Shown: positions 49,429 to 58,953 of the stretch, piece after piece
How the letters are laid out: every line of letters starts with the position of its first letter
Numbering within the stretch: position 1 is the stretch's first letter
From: Cerasicoccus arenae
GTDB taxonomy: Bacteria; Verrucomicrobiota; Verrucomicrobiia; Opitutales; Cerasicoccaceae
Reading direction: 5' to 3'
Assembly: GCF_014651635.1 (NCBI RefSeq)
Contig: NZ_BMXG01000010.1
Location: 1 to 64,000, forward strand
DNA length: 64,000 bases
Notes under the pieces: generated by a model
Databases searched by the model: none
What the model saw: only the letters and a program-made list of their open reading frames with translations
What the model was told of the DNA's origin: nothing
Position numbers and translations under genes: made by a program

Positions 49429-50817
49429 ATGAAGGAAAAACTAATACTTTTAATGTTGCTTGGAGTCGTCGCCGTAACCGCGAATGGGCAAACATCTTCG
49501 GGTGCTAAATTGCCAGGCGAGCCATCCGCGCCATCGGTACTCGATGACCCTGAATGGCAGAAGCGTTTTCTGGGTAGTTATGGATTTCGATCGACTCTGG
49601 AGCCCAAGGTTTCTGCGGAAGAGGTTGAGGTGTTGCGTGAGTTAATTGATTTAATGAAGGCTGACCCAAAGGCTGCTGCTGCTCAGTTGGAAGCTGGCAC
49701 GAATGAAAATAGCAGTGCGGCTCTAAATTTCATCCTCGCAAATTTATACTTTCAAACTGGTGACACTGACAGCGCAAAGAAGTATTACTTAATCGCAGTC
49801 GAGAAGCACCCAGATTATATGCGTGCCCACAAAAATCTGGGCCTTTTGTTGATGCAAGAGCAAGACATGAAGGGCGCGTTGAAGCACCTTAGCCGCACGA
49901 CTGAGCTGGGTGAGATGGATGGCCGTACGCAAGGATTGATGGGTTACGGCTACCTTAGCGAAGGTGATTTTATTGCTGCCGAGGAATGCTATCGAGACGC
50001 AATACAAATGGAGCCCGATGTTATTGATTGGAAGTTAGGAGTGGGCCGAGTTCTCATTGAAACTGGGCGTAATGGCGAATCGATTGCTCTGTTTAACAGC
50101 CTGATCAAGGAGAATCCTAGCGATTCAAAATTGTGGCTCCTTCAAGCGAATGCATATCTCGCGGAAAATCAGCCGGAATCAGCTGCGGTTAATTTGGAAA
50201 TGGTGCGTAGCATGAATGAAGCCGATACTGAAAGTCTTCGGCTTCTGGGAGATATCTACCTGAACATGAAAATTGCTGACCTTGCCCTAGACGCATACGT
50301 AGAGGCGATGCACAAAAGTGGCAATCAAGGGGGTGTAAAGTTGGCAATCCGCTCTGCGAAATTGCTTAATCAGACTGGGTCGCCCGAGAAGGCAAAGGAA
50401 CTTTTAGAACAAACATTGGCTACGTATGAAGGAGAAATTTCCAATGATCAGAATTTGGAAATATTAATTCTTCAGGCGTCTCTGGCTCGTTCTTTGGGCA
50501 ATGCAAACGAGGCGATCAATGTGTTGGAGGACATTGTTAAGCAAGACGGGATGCAGGGGGAAGCTCTTATCGAACTCGCCACGATTTATAGTGAGCGCGG
50601 CCAAGAGAATGATCAGGAGCAGGCCTATCTGTTACTTAAGCGTGCTCAGAAAATTAGTGGCTTTGAATACGATTCGATGGTTAAGCACGCTCAGATGCTC
50701 GTGAGAGAACGAAAGTATAAAGAAGCCGCTCAATTACTCGAAGGGGCCTTGCAGATAAAGGAAGATGCCCGAACTCGTGATTTTCTGATCCGTGTAAGAC
50801 GCGCAATGCGCGCCTAA
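49429..50817 (+). CDS. periplasmic TPR-repeat protein of the TonB operon
   Basis: 462 residues. A signal peptide (MKEKLILLMLLGVVAVTANG) precedes about ten TPR-like repeats of 34 residues (NFILANLYFQTGDTDSAKKYYLIAVEKHPDY, RAHKNLGLLLMQEQDMKGALKHLSRTTELG, WKLGVGRVLIETGRNGESIALFNSLIKENP). TPR proteins regularly accompany the extended TonB operons with DUF3450; they may scaffold ExbB/ExbD/TonB. Confidence 0.8.
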   Translation: MKEKLILLMLLGVVAVTANGQTSSGAKLPGEPSAPSVLDDPEWQKRFLGSYGFRSTLEPKVSAEEVEVLRELIDLMKADPKAAAAQLEAGTNENSSAALNFILANLYFQTGDTDSAKKYYLIAVEKHPDYMRAHKNLGLLLMQEQDMKGALKHLSRTTELGEMDGRTQGLMGYGYLSEGDFIAAEECYRDAIQMEPDVIDWKLGVGRVLIETGRNGESIALFNSLIKENPSDSKLWLLQANAYLAENQPESAAVNLEMVRSMNEADTESLRLLGDIYLNMKIADLALDAYVEAMHKSGNQGGVKLAIRSAKLLNQTGSPEKAKELLEQTLATYEGEISNDQNLEILILQASLARSLGNANEAINVLEDIVKQDGMQGEALIELATIYSERGQENDQEQAYLLLKRAQKISGFEYDSMVKHAQMLVRERKYKEAAQLLEGALQIKEDARTRDFLIRVRRAMRA

Positions 50818-50832
50818 AGTTAGTCATTCAAA

Positions 50833-51552
50833 ATGAGAGCCCTCACGTTATTGATTCATTTTGCTTGCTGTCAGGTTCTGACAGTTGCTGCTGTCTCGTC
50901 GGCTCTTGCGGGCGAGGCCAAGGACACTCAATTGAGCAGGGAATATGCCGTGGTTGGCGTACTGAAAATGGATGATGAGCTATGGCTGACGCTGAAGCAT
51001 GAAAACGGGCAAATGTATTTTGCTTCTAGTGGAAAAAATCGTGCGCTTACTGCAGTTGATTTTGATTGGGAATCGGGTATCGCTACGATTCGCACGAGGC
51101 ATGGCGAATTGCTTCATTTGCAGTTGCCCGATTCCGTTGACTACGGAGCAGATCCAGCTTTCGCAAGAATGGGTAAGGATAACACATTAGTGGCGGGGGA
51201 CGATTTATCTGGGCTGACTTACTCCGAGATTGTCAGTCTCAGCGAGGCTTCACCTGAGACTTTGAATGTTCGGAAGGTGCTTACTGATGTAAACGCTAGG
51301 CCGCCTCGAATGAAAATACATCCAGTAGCGGTCGTTGGTAGATTCGGTTCAGGGTTTTCACCCAATCGAACCACTGAGATTTCTGACGTTCGTTCTTCGA
51401 GCGGCAAGGCTCAGGGAGTTGCAGTTGTCGGCGATGCCCAATTGAGTTCCCTGAAAAAAGATGGGTTGGTAAAGAAGGCTGTTGTTAAGCGAGGCGGTGT
51501 AATTACCGAGCAAAACGATGTTATTTTCCCTGATCTGAAGGAGGAAGGATGA
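50833..51552 (+). CDS. secreted hypothetical protein of the TonB operon
   Basis: 239 residues. Signal peptide (MRALTLLIHFACCQVLTVAAVSSALAG) and a beta-rich domain (YAVVGVLKMDDELWLTLKHENGQMYFAS, GIATIRTRHGELLHLQLP). The second half is loose and basic. Coupled by ATGA overlap to the next gene. No family recognised. Confidence 0.65.
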   Translation: MRALTLLIHFACCQVLTVAAVSSALAGEAKDTQLSREYAVVGVLKMDDELWLTLKHENGQMYFASSGKNRALTAVDFDWESGIATIRTRHGELLHLQLPDSVDYGADPAFARMGKDNTLVAGDDLSGLTYSEIVSLSEASPETLNVRKVLTDVNARPPRMKIHPVAVVGRFGSGFSPNRTTEISDVRSSSGKAQGVAVVGDAQLSSLKKDGLVKKAVVKRGGVITEQNDVIFPDLKEEG

Positions 51553-52307
51553 GATATTTTTTAATCTTGATGGCCGTATTTTCGGCGCAATCGCATGTCT
51601 GGGCAAGTGACTCTACTGATGATTATATAAATCGCGCAGCAGAGGACTCGTCCTTGTGGCCAGTCAGAGTTGGTTTGGTGGAAAGTGCTGAATCTAAAGG
51701 CCGCACACTCGATCCGGGTCTGCCAGGAGTTCTGATTCGAGTTGAAGACGGCCAGGTATTGATCGACATGGGGCGTCGTGGCGTGCATTGGGTTGCGCTG
51801 GATAAGACCGATTTTTACCAACGCTCAAAGGATAAGCTCAATGAAGGGAGCGCACCAATTGGTAATTATTTTCTAATGTTCGGTGGTGCAATTTCGCTTA
51901 TTGATACGGACAAACTTGTTCGCCCCCCATCGAAGTGGCAAGAAGGCGTGGATCAGCTATTATTTGTATATGCTCAGCCCGAAAATTTCACACTGGGTTT
52001 CGCCGATAAATTACGTGCAAGTGATCTTCTCGGACAGAAGAGTAGTCCCCGCTACCGAGTAATTTTAATGCCGCAAACTGACGTGCTATCAGATCCGGAA
52101 ATATATAGTCGGCTGACTGGCCTTCTGGTTATGTCGCCAGCATATAGCTCAGCACTCACTAAATCCTTTGACCATTTCGAGAGCCCGGTAGCAACTCCAG
52201 CGATCATCTTGGTAGATGCCAACGGAAAAATTATTGAACGCCCGAATATCGACTTAATGTATTCGGAAATCGGCAATGCGGAATCCGGTGACTTGGTCTC
52301 GCCATAA
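51549..52307 (+). CDS. secreted hypothetical protein of the TonB operon
   Basis: 252 residues. Signal peptide MRYFLILMAVFSAQSHVWA. Contains PVRVGLVESAESKGRTLDPGLPGVLIRVEDGQVLIDMGRRGVHWVALDKTDFYQRS and a later VILMPQTDVLSDPEIYSRLTGLLVMSPAYSS. A thioredoxin-like end (TPAIILVDANGKIIERPNIDLMYSEI) may be present. No firm family. Last gene before the receptor. Confidence 0.65.
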   Translation: MRYFLILMAVFSAQSHVWASDSTDDYINRAAEDSSLWPVRVGLVESAESKGRTLDPGLPGVLIRVEDGQVLIDMGRRGVHWVALDKTDFYQRSKDKLNEGSAPIGNYFLMFGGAISLIDTDKLVRPPSKWQEGVDQLLFVYAQPENFTLGFADKLRASDLLGQKSSPRYRVILMPQTDVLSDPEIYSRLTGLLVMSPAYSSALTKSFDHFESPVATPAIILVDANGKIIERPNIDLMYSEIGNAESGDLVSP

Positions 52308-52330
52308 CGTCTTTGCCCCGCTGAATCAAC

Positions 52331-55300
52331 ATGTACAAAAGATACATCCTTATTTTAAGCCTGCTTTTTTCGAGCAATATTGTGTTCGCTCAGACTGAGC
52401 AATCTGATTCCGAAGAGAGTCAACCTACGAGAGCAGAAGCTGGATCAACGGTCGCGCAAACCGGGTCCAATAGTGCAGCAGAACCGGGTCCAATGGGTGG
52501 CATTTCTGGTTTAGTGATTGATGAAGGTAATGGTGCATTCCTTTCGGGTGTTAGCATCACTCTGCTCTTTCCAGGAGCGGAAGCTCAGATTTTCGGCGAT
52601 GAGTCTCCCCAAGAATCATCGGTGGTGACCGATGGCAAAGGCCGCTATCGCATTCGTGATGTGCCAACTGGTATTTATAAATTGCAGTTTTTTAAGGATG
52701 GTTACGCGCCACGGATCGTGAGTGATGTTGAAGTTCTGCCGAATGATGTGACCAAGATAGATGTGCCACTGGCTGTTGGGTCAGAAAAGACAAGTCAGGA
52801 TGTATTCGAGATGGAAGAGTTCGAAGTGTCTAGCCAAGCATTGGGTCAGCAGGGTGTTGCGTTAGAAGCTTTACGCAAGCAATCCCCCGCATCGGTTGAT
52901 TTTCTGACTTCAACGGAAATTTCAAAATACGGTGCATCTGATGTTGCTGAGGCAATTACGCGTATACCAGGAGTTAATTTGGTTGAGGGACAATTTGCAG
53001 TGATTCGAGGTTTGAATGACCGTTACGTAAATACATTGGTAAACGGAGTTCCCGTTCCTAGCACCGACCCTACGCGTCAAGGCGTTCAACTTGATTTGTT
53101 TCCATCGGGTTTCGTGAATAACCTAGTTGTGGAAAAGACTTTTCTGCCATATCTCCCCGGTAATAGTGGTGGCGGATCGATCAATATAATCACCAAGGAA
53201 TTTCCGGATGAGTTCCAGTCATCCTTCAAAGGTGGTGTTAAATTCAACTCCAACGCCCAAAAGAACTATCTTCGTTATCCTACAAATTCGAATCGTTATC
53301 TTTTTGGAACGGCCAAGAGTGATTTCGCGCCCGTTCCTTCGACAAAGCAAAACCTGACAACACCACTTCCCTATGCGCCTTTTGCGGCCACGTCGGATAG
53401 CCCACCGGTTGGAGCAACGTTTTCGGGTAGCATTGGTGATTCCTTTGAAGTGTTTGATAGAAAGCTTGGCTACTACTTCGGTGGTAGCTATAATTCATCT
53501 TACACAACAATCACTGGCAATACACAGAATCGATTCGGTTCGACGAACCCTCCTACGCCTTCTCCTTCTAGTCCGACTATTCCGCCAGGCTACAACCCCG
53601 CCCGCCCGAATGGTGGCCCTCTTTTTACCCCTGGTTCTTTGTCGACTGGGACTTTGCCACGATCTACAGGTTACTTCGATCTGGTTCAGTCGACCGGCGA
53701 TGTGCTTATTGGCGGTTTAGGTACAGTGGGGATGGACTTGGACAAGGAGGGATTAAATGCTATACGTGCAGTTGGATTCATTAGTCAAAATGGCACCACC
53801 ATTTCCCAACGGAAATCCAATGGCTATATCCCTGCTGGACAATCGGCGCAGAATGATTCGCTAACTAATATTGGAATGATCGGTGCGGGAGGTAATAACA
53901 GTACGACTTTGAATCAGGACATCCTTTATTACCGAGAGCGCCAGTTGATTTCTGCACAGCTCATTGGCAACCATGTGATTTCTGAACTGAATGACCTAAA
54001 AATTGATTGGGCGATTAACTACGCGAAAGCCTCGCAGGATGAGCCGGACCAGCGAGTTTATAGCTATATGTATAATGTTAATACTGGCCTTTATCAGAAT
54101 AGCAATGGAGCAGATTTTAGTAACCAGCTTCGCCGCACTTGGCGCAGTATCGATGAAGACCAACGTTTTGCTCGGGCGGATTTAGAATATGATTTCAAGT
54201 TCGAGAATGGTTTTGACGGTAAGTTGCAGAGTGGATTCTTCTACGAGAATTCTGAACGCACGACTGATCAGGAGGATCGATTTTATAATGCGCCGAATTC
54301 TCCGATAACGGGATCTACGCCTGAGGAGCTCTCAGCTGTATTTTTCGACGAGCGTGTCGCACTGAATCAGGGCCTTGGTTTCGCGCAGCCCTCGGAGTCC
54401 GAAACTAGTAGAAAAATTAAAGCTTATTATGGAATGTTTACAGTTCCTTTTGGCATTGAGGAACTCAAAGTAACGATGGGTGCTCGCTTCGAATCGACCG
54501 ATATGCATTCACAAGGTATTGGTAATTATGGCACGACTGACGCCGCTTCGTTTTGGGCTCAACCGACGTCAAGTGGTTCAACCATTACCAATGGCGACAT
54601 TCTAGGCGTGCCGGCGGGAGCTGGTAGGCAGCCTGGAATTATTGACGACAATCGTATCCTTCCAGGTCTATCTATTGTCTATCAGCCGACTGAAAATATC
54701 GTGTTGCGCGCCGCCTATTCTAAGACTGTTGCCCGGCCATCTTTTCGCGAATTAAGCCCATATTTCTCAACGGATTTTGTGACGGGTGATGTTGTTTTGG
54801 GTAACCCATTCCTCTATTTATCCGAGGTTGAGAGCTGGGATTTTCGCGCTGAATATATCTGGGATAACGGTGATATCGTTGCAGTCAGTTTGTTTTACAA
54901 GGATGTGATGAACCCCATTGAGAAGATTCTGCTACAGGACTCCAACACACGTTCAACAATCACTTCATATTTCAATAATCCTGATCGGGCTATTGTTAAG
55001 GGCTTCGAGGTGGAAGTACGCAAAAACTTGGGCTTCTGGGATGAGTCGTTGGAAGACTTCAGCATAGGTGCAAATTTCACCATGGTGAATGCGTCTGTAG
55101 GCGTGCCAGCTGACGTCAATTCGACTTACTTGATTAACACTTACAATAATCCCTTTGATCCATCGCGAAGAATTCCTCAGGGGTATTACGTGGATAGCGC
55201 GGGTAATGTGTTGAGTCCTCCAAGTGAACGCCAACTTTTTGATCAGCCGGAGTATATTATCAATGCTGATTTCACTTACAGAAATCCAGATATGGGCACT

Positions 55301-55582
55301 ACTTTTACAATTGCTCTTTATGCCCAGAGTCAGGTGCTGTCGGCGGCAGGTACTGGGGGCAATATTGGTGTGCCTGACCAATACAACGACGCCTATTATC
55401 AATTGGACATCATCTACTCACAGATGATTACGCAAAACCTCCAATTTAAGTTGGCCTTGAAGAACGTTACCGATACTCCGCGTGGCGTTAGCTACGACCA
55501 AAATATTATTGTCCCTACTGTTCAACGAGTCAGCTACCGGAAGGGCATGGATGTCACTATGTCGATGGAATACACGTTTTAG
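52331..55582 (+). CDS. TonB-dependent outer-membrane receptor
   Basis: 1083 residues. Signal peptide (MYKRYILILSLLFSSNIVFAQ). A carboxypeptidase-regulatory-like domain follows (about 55-145, GGISGLVIDEGNGAFLSGVSITLLFPG...TDGKGRYRIRDVPTGIYKLQFFKDGYAP), then a plug (EISKYGASDVAEAITRIPGVNLVEGQFAVIRGLNDRYVNTLVNGVPVP). The barrel of about 22 strands ends in the C-terminal aromatic MSMEYTF. It is the likely client of the TonB operon above. The substrate is unknown; the extended operon type is linked to polymers in other phyla. Confidence 0.92.
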   Translation: MYKRYILILSLLFSSNIVFAQTEQSDSEESQPTRAEAGSTVAQTGSNSAAEPGPMGGISGLVIDEGNGAFLSGVSITLLFPGAEAQIFGDESPQESSVVTDGKGRYRIRDVPTGIYKLQFFKDGYAPRIVSDVEVLPNDVTKIDVPLAVGSEKTSQDVFEMEEFEVSSQALGQQGVALEALRKQSPASVDFLTSTEISKYGASDVAEAITRIPGVNLVEGQFAVIRGLNDRYVNTLVNGVPVPSTDPTRQGVQLDLFPSGFVNNLVVEKTFLPYLPGNSGGGSINIITKEFPDEFQSSFKGGVKFNSNAQKNYLRYPTNSNRYLFGTAKSDFAPVPSTKQNLTTPLPYAPFAATSDSPPVGATFSGSIGDSFEVFDRKLGYYFGGSYNSSYTTITGNTQNRFGSTNPPTPSPSSPTIPPGYNPARPNGGPLFTPGSLSTGTLPRSTGYFDLVQSTGDVLIGGLGTVGMDLDKEGLNAIRAVGFISQNGTTISQRKSNGYIPAGQSAQNDSLTNIGMIGAGGNNSTTLNQDILYYRERQLISAQLIGNHVISELNDLKIDWAINYAKASQDEPDQRVYSYMYNVNTGLYQNSNGADFSNQLRRTWRSIDEDQRFARADLEYDFKFENGFDGKLQSGFFYENSERTTDQEDRFYNAPNSPITGSTPEELSAVFFDERVALNQGLGFAQPSESETSRKIKAYYGMFTVPFGIEELKVTMGARFESTDMHSQGIGNYGTTDAASFWAQPTSSGSTITNGDILGVPAGAGRQPGIIDDNRILPGLSIVYQPTENIVLRAAYSKTVARPSFRELSPYFSTDFVTGDVVLGNPFLYLSEVESWDFRAEYIWDNGDIVAVSLFYKDVMNPIEKILLQDSNTRSTITSYFNNPDRAIVKGFEVEVRKNLGFWDESLEDFSIGANFTMVNASVGVPADVNSTYLINTYNNPFDPSRRIPQGYYVDSAGNVLSPPSERQLFDQPEYIINADFTYRNPDMGTTFTIALYAQSQVLSAAGTGGNIGVPDQYNDAYYQLDIIYSQMITQNLQFKLALKNVTDTPRGVSYDQNIIVPTVQRVSYRKGMDVTMSMEYTF

Positions 55583-55693
55583 GGGGATCCGATTCAAGAA
55601 ATCAAATCGATTAACGAAAACGTAACATCAACGACGTTAGTCTGACGCAGAGATAATAGATAATGCGGCCTTCATTTGATTTACTCTACACAT

Positions 55694-57247
55694 ATGAAAC
55701 ATAAATCCCAATTAATCCTCGCCGCGTTATGCGCGGCGCCCTTCGCTTCCGGCATTACCTATCTCGACGAGACGGTAGCTGGTATTAACAAGCTAAATAA
55801 TGGCGTTGGCCAAGCTCCCTCCTATGAGATTGATACCAATCTTAATTTGGGCACTGCTTTCCCAGGAGAGACTGAATTCGTCCTTCCCGCGGTTGTTTTC
55901 GTTAATAATGGCGCTACGCTGACCATTCCAGCAGGCACCATTATGCGTGGCCAGCCACGTATTGTTGCAGGCACTTCGGACGCTCCTGGTGCATTGATCG
56001 TTACAGAAGACGGCATGATTGACGCAGTCGGCACGGCTACTGCCCCAATTATTTGGACAACTGCTGCGACTGGAACGATTGGTTCCTTTGCGAAATACGT
56101 AAAAGGAAATCAATCTCCAGTCTGGCTCGACCCAAGCCCGCTTCTTTCACCGCTCGCTCCTCAGATCTCTGGTACGAATACAACCAAGCTCTGGGGTGGT
56201 GTTGCACTTCTTGGTAAAGCTCCCAATAACCTAGCAGGCACTCGTCCTCCAGGTCTTGTTGGTCGTGGCACTTTGGAAGGCCTCCCTGCTAGCGCTGGTG
56301 CCAATGCATACTATGGTGGTTCAAACCCCAATGACAGCTCTGGCCGGATAATCTACAACTCCATCCGTCACAATGGTGATATTTTGGCTGATGGTGATGA
56401 AATTCAGGGTTTAACCTTGGGTTCTGCTGGTTACGGCACCGAACTTAAGTATATTGAAATCTACTGCTCTGCGGATGATGGTATCGAAATTTTCGGTGGC
56501 ACCAGCTTCATGGATCACATTCTGATTTCCTTCGTCGAAGACGATGGTCTGGACCTTGACCAAGGCTATTCCGGTGCCATTCAGTATCTGGTATCGATTA
56601 TGGCCAACAACACCACATACCCAAGTTTCGGTGGCGGTAATGCAGGTGAATGGGACGGCGACGACTATTCCAGCAGCTTTGACTCGACTGGCCTCCCGCT
56701 GACTTACCCGACCTTCTACAATATGACCTTTGTTGGTGCGTCGGACAATGGCAATAAGGGCTTGAATGCTGATACGGGCTGGGGTGGAAACCTCTACAAT
56801 TCCATCGTCTACAACTTCCCAACTGAAGGTTTTGCATTCGGCAATGGCGGTTTCCCAGGAACAAACTCCTCGGATCGTATCGCGAATGATACCATCGACT
56901 TCTCGGGTGTTGTATTCTTCAACTCACCTAGCACAACTGCGAATGCAGGCACGGTGATCTCCAGCGGATTCAATAACACGACTGCCATTACACTTCTGGG
57001 TAATAGCCAAGTCGTAGGCACGAACGGCCTGATTCCTGTGCCAACAGGTAGCGCTACTGAATATGCAGTATTCCCTTCATTCGGTTTGGGCGTTGGCTAC
57101 ACTGGCAACTACTTCACACCTGCTAGCTATAAGGGTGCTTTTGACCCAGACACAACTGCTACTATTTGGACGACCGGTTGGACGGCCCTTAACCATCTGG
57201 ACATGATCCCTGACCGTGCAGATGGTCTCGATGTTGACGGACTTTAA
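55694..57247 (+). CDS. secreted beta-helix-like partner of the receptor
   Basis: 517 residues from ATG 55694 (signal peptide MKHKSQLILAALCAAPFASG). Asn/Gly/Thr-rich: PGETEFVLPAVVFVNNGATLTIPAGTIMRGQPRIV, GALIVTEDGMIDAVGTATAPIIWTTAAT, then YGTELKYIEIYCSADDGIEIFGGTSFMDHILISFVEDDGLDLDQGYSG. The turn pattern resembles parallel beta-helix exoproteins. Proteins of this kind follow TonB receptors in several marine taxa, perhaps as a surface binding protein. It lacks a visible sorting tail. Confidence 0.75.
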   Translation: MKHKSQLILAALCAAPFASGITYLDETVAGINKLNNGVGQAPSYEIDTNLNLGTAFPGETEFVLPAVVFVNNGATLTIPAGTIMRGQPRIVAGTSDAPGALIVTEDGMIDAVGTATAPIIWTTAATGTIGSFAKYVKGNQSPVWLDPSPLLSPLAPQISGTNTTKLWGGVALLGKAPNNLAGTRPPGLVGRGTLEGLPASAGANAYYGGSNPNDSSGRIIYNSIRHNGDILADGDEIQGLTLGSAGYGTELKYIEIYCSADDGIEIFGGTSFMDHILISFVEDDGLDLDQGYSGAIQYLVSIMANNTTYPSFGGGNAGEWDGDDYSSSFDSTGLPLTYPTFYNMTFVGASDNGNKGLNADTGWGGNLYNSIVYNFPTEGFAFGNGGFPGTNSSDRIANDTIDFSGVVFFNSPSTTANAGTVISSGFNNTTAITLLGNSQVVGTNGLIPVPTGSATEYAVFPSFGLGVGYTGNYFTPASYKGAFDPDTTATIWTTGWTALNHLDMIPDRADGLDVDGL

Positions 57248-57294
57248 TAAATTCATTGATCGTCAATCTTCTAGTTCATAATCACAATCTAATC

Positions 57295-57325
57295 GCTACG
57301 TCGGAGTTTTATCCTCCGGCGTAGC
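57295..57325 (+). terminator. hairpin downstream of the receptor partner
   Basis: GCTACGTCGGAG and CTCCGGCGTAGC pair over 12 bp with one G-T wobble and a 7-base loop. No T-run follows, but its position 48 bases after the stop and just before the next gene fits a terminator or attenuating hairpin. Confidence 0.55.
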
Positions 57326-57340
57326 ACCAATCAAATTTAT

Positions 57341-58114
57341 ATGAAACTCATTACTATACTCGGATCAGCGGCTTTGATTACCGCCAATCTTTCCGCCGCA
57401 TCGCTCATCACTGGATGGGATTTTAGTAACTACATCCTTAGTGGTCAGTCTTACACCATTCAAGGTGGTTTCGGCGTCGATTCTAATAGCATTGTTTCGC
57501 TATATAGCGATATCACAGGTGATGGTGCTAACAATTCGAATGGCACGCTTACTTATCTTGATGGTGCGGCAGGAACTACGGTTTCCAGCCAATCGAATAA
57601 CTTGACGTCAGGTCTTTCTATTATTTCGCGTCCACTTGGACCTAATTTTGGAAGCAGTCCTGTTGGTTCTTCTGCCAATCAGTTTGCTATGCGCGTTAGC
57701 AATCCAGGAACGTTATTGTTTGTCACTGACACGAATGGAGAATCATTCAACTTCCTCGATGCCGGTTCGTTAGTTCAATATGCTGCTTCTACGCAGGGTG
57801 CTGTAGATGCAACGATAAGCTGGGATTACAGTTTTAATGGGGTAGATTTCTTTTCTACTGGTGATGTACACGTCATTGATAACAGCTTGGGCACTGGCGG
57901 TGACCTCTTCACCATCGATCTGGATGGTTTCGGTGGTAACTATTCCGGTGATATCTATCTTCGCGGTGTTGTTACTGGTGTGACTGCTGGTAGCGAGCTT
58001 GTGATGGATAATTTCCAAGTTCAGGGTGGAGCGATTCCAGAGCCATCAGTCTATGCACTGATTACTGGGTTTGCTGTTATTGGTCTAGCCTATGTGCGTC
58101 GCCGTAAGGCATAG
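57341..58114 (+). CDS. PEP-CTERM sorted exoprotein
   Basis: 257 residues. Signal peptide MKLITILGSAALITANLSAAS, a beta-rich body (TGWDFSNYILSGQSYTIQGGFGVDSNSIVSLYSDITGDG), and the tripartite PEP-CTERM tail IPEPSVYALITGFAVIGLAYVRRRKA: Pro-Glu-Pro motif, membrane helix, basic end. An exosortase should process it. Such proteins belong to extracellular matrix or polysaccharide-associated surface layers. Confidence 0.87.
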   Translation: MKLITILGSAALITANLSAASLITGWDFSNYILSGQSYTIQGGFGVDSNSIVSLYSDITGDGANNSNGTLTYLDGAAGTTVSSQSNNLTSGLSIISRPLGPNFGSSPVGSSANQFAMRVSNPGTLLFVTDTNGESFNFLDAGSLVQYAASTQGAVDATISWDYSFNGVDFFSTGDVHVIDNSLGTGGDLFTIDLDGFGGNYSGDIYLRGVVTGVTAGSELVMDNFQVQGGAIPEPSVYALITGFAVIGLAYVRRRKA

Positions 58115-58145
58115 TTCAATTATTGTTAATAATTCCATTTTTTAC

Positions 58146-58177
58146 AAATTTCCCGGCGAAAGTCGGGAAATTTTTTT
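58146..58177 (+). terminator. rho-independent terminator after the PEP-CTERM gene
   Basis: AAATTTCCCG (58146-58155) and CGGGAAATTT (58164-58173) form a perfect 10-bp stem with an 8-base loop, followed by four more T. Lies 31 bases after the stop. Confidence 0.9.
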
Positions 58178-58213
58178 AAACTCCCAAATACATTTCTACA
58201 GCGTATCCGGAAA

Positions 58214-58873
58214 ATGAAATACGTCGCTCTATTCGCCATCTGCATTGTTCTGTTCTCAGTGAGTAATTATGCGCAAAGCATTGTTAATGAATCGAATCAG
58301 GTTTATTTTGACATGGATGCGACAAAGGAGGGGCTCGATTACCTGAATTACTCAGATGATAATTTACGGAGTAGTAAAACAACTTCAGCGGGCGAAATTG
58401 CTGGTGTGGGTTCATTTAAAGCAGTTGAGGTTGAAGACCGCGCTGCAGAGATACCGCTTTTGCTGCGCCCATTATTTGTCCCGGTATTTCTGCTGAGAGA
58501 TTTGGCGAGACCGGCTTTTTCAACAGTTGCTCTCCCTATTAGTGTTATTACAAGTTCGACGGATCCTGCGCATCATAACGAGAAGTTCATTACGAATCAT
58601 CCTATCGGCCGACCTGGAGATGCCAGCGAAGGAAATAACCGCGAATACTTACGTCGCACGGTAGAAAAATTCGATAAATCAGAGCAAAAAACGTTAGCTG
58701 AGATGTTTAAAAGTAACGATTCGCTTACTGCATCAGTATTTAAGAAACCGGAATACGTCGCCTACGAAACGAATTTTTCGGACAAGCAAAACGCTAATCG
58801 TCCAATTGGTCGCACGGGCCGGGGTCGGGGTAATTCCCGTCAGTTGTATCCGGCGCATCCTGACTCCCCGTAA
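58214..58873 (+). CDS. exported hypothetical protein
   Basis: 219 residues. Signal peptide (MKYVALFAICIVLFSVSNYAQ). A hydrophobic middle (EIPLLLRPLFVPVFLLRDLARPAFSTVALPISVITSS) and a charged, probably disordered C-terminus (GRTGRGRGNSRQLYPAHPDSP). No family recognised. Ends 80 bases before the cstA start; no terminator seen between them. Confidence 0.6.
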   Translation: MKYVALFAICIVLFSVSNYAQSIVNESNQVYFDMDATKEGLDYLNYSDDNLRSSKTTSAGEIAGVGSFKAVEVEDRAAEIPLLLRPLFVPVFLLRDLARPAFSTVALPISVITSSTDPAHHNEKFITNHPIGRPGDASEGNNREYLRRTVEKFDKSEQKTLAEMFKSNDSLTASVFKKPEYVAYETNFSDKQNANRPIGRTGRGRGNSRQLYPAHPDSP

Positions 58874-58953
58874 GCGGCGACAATTTTTTTTCTGGTGAGT
58901 TGCTGCCAATTTGATCAAGCTGCCCGGTTTTATTTAGGTAGGTTGGTCAGACT

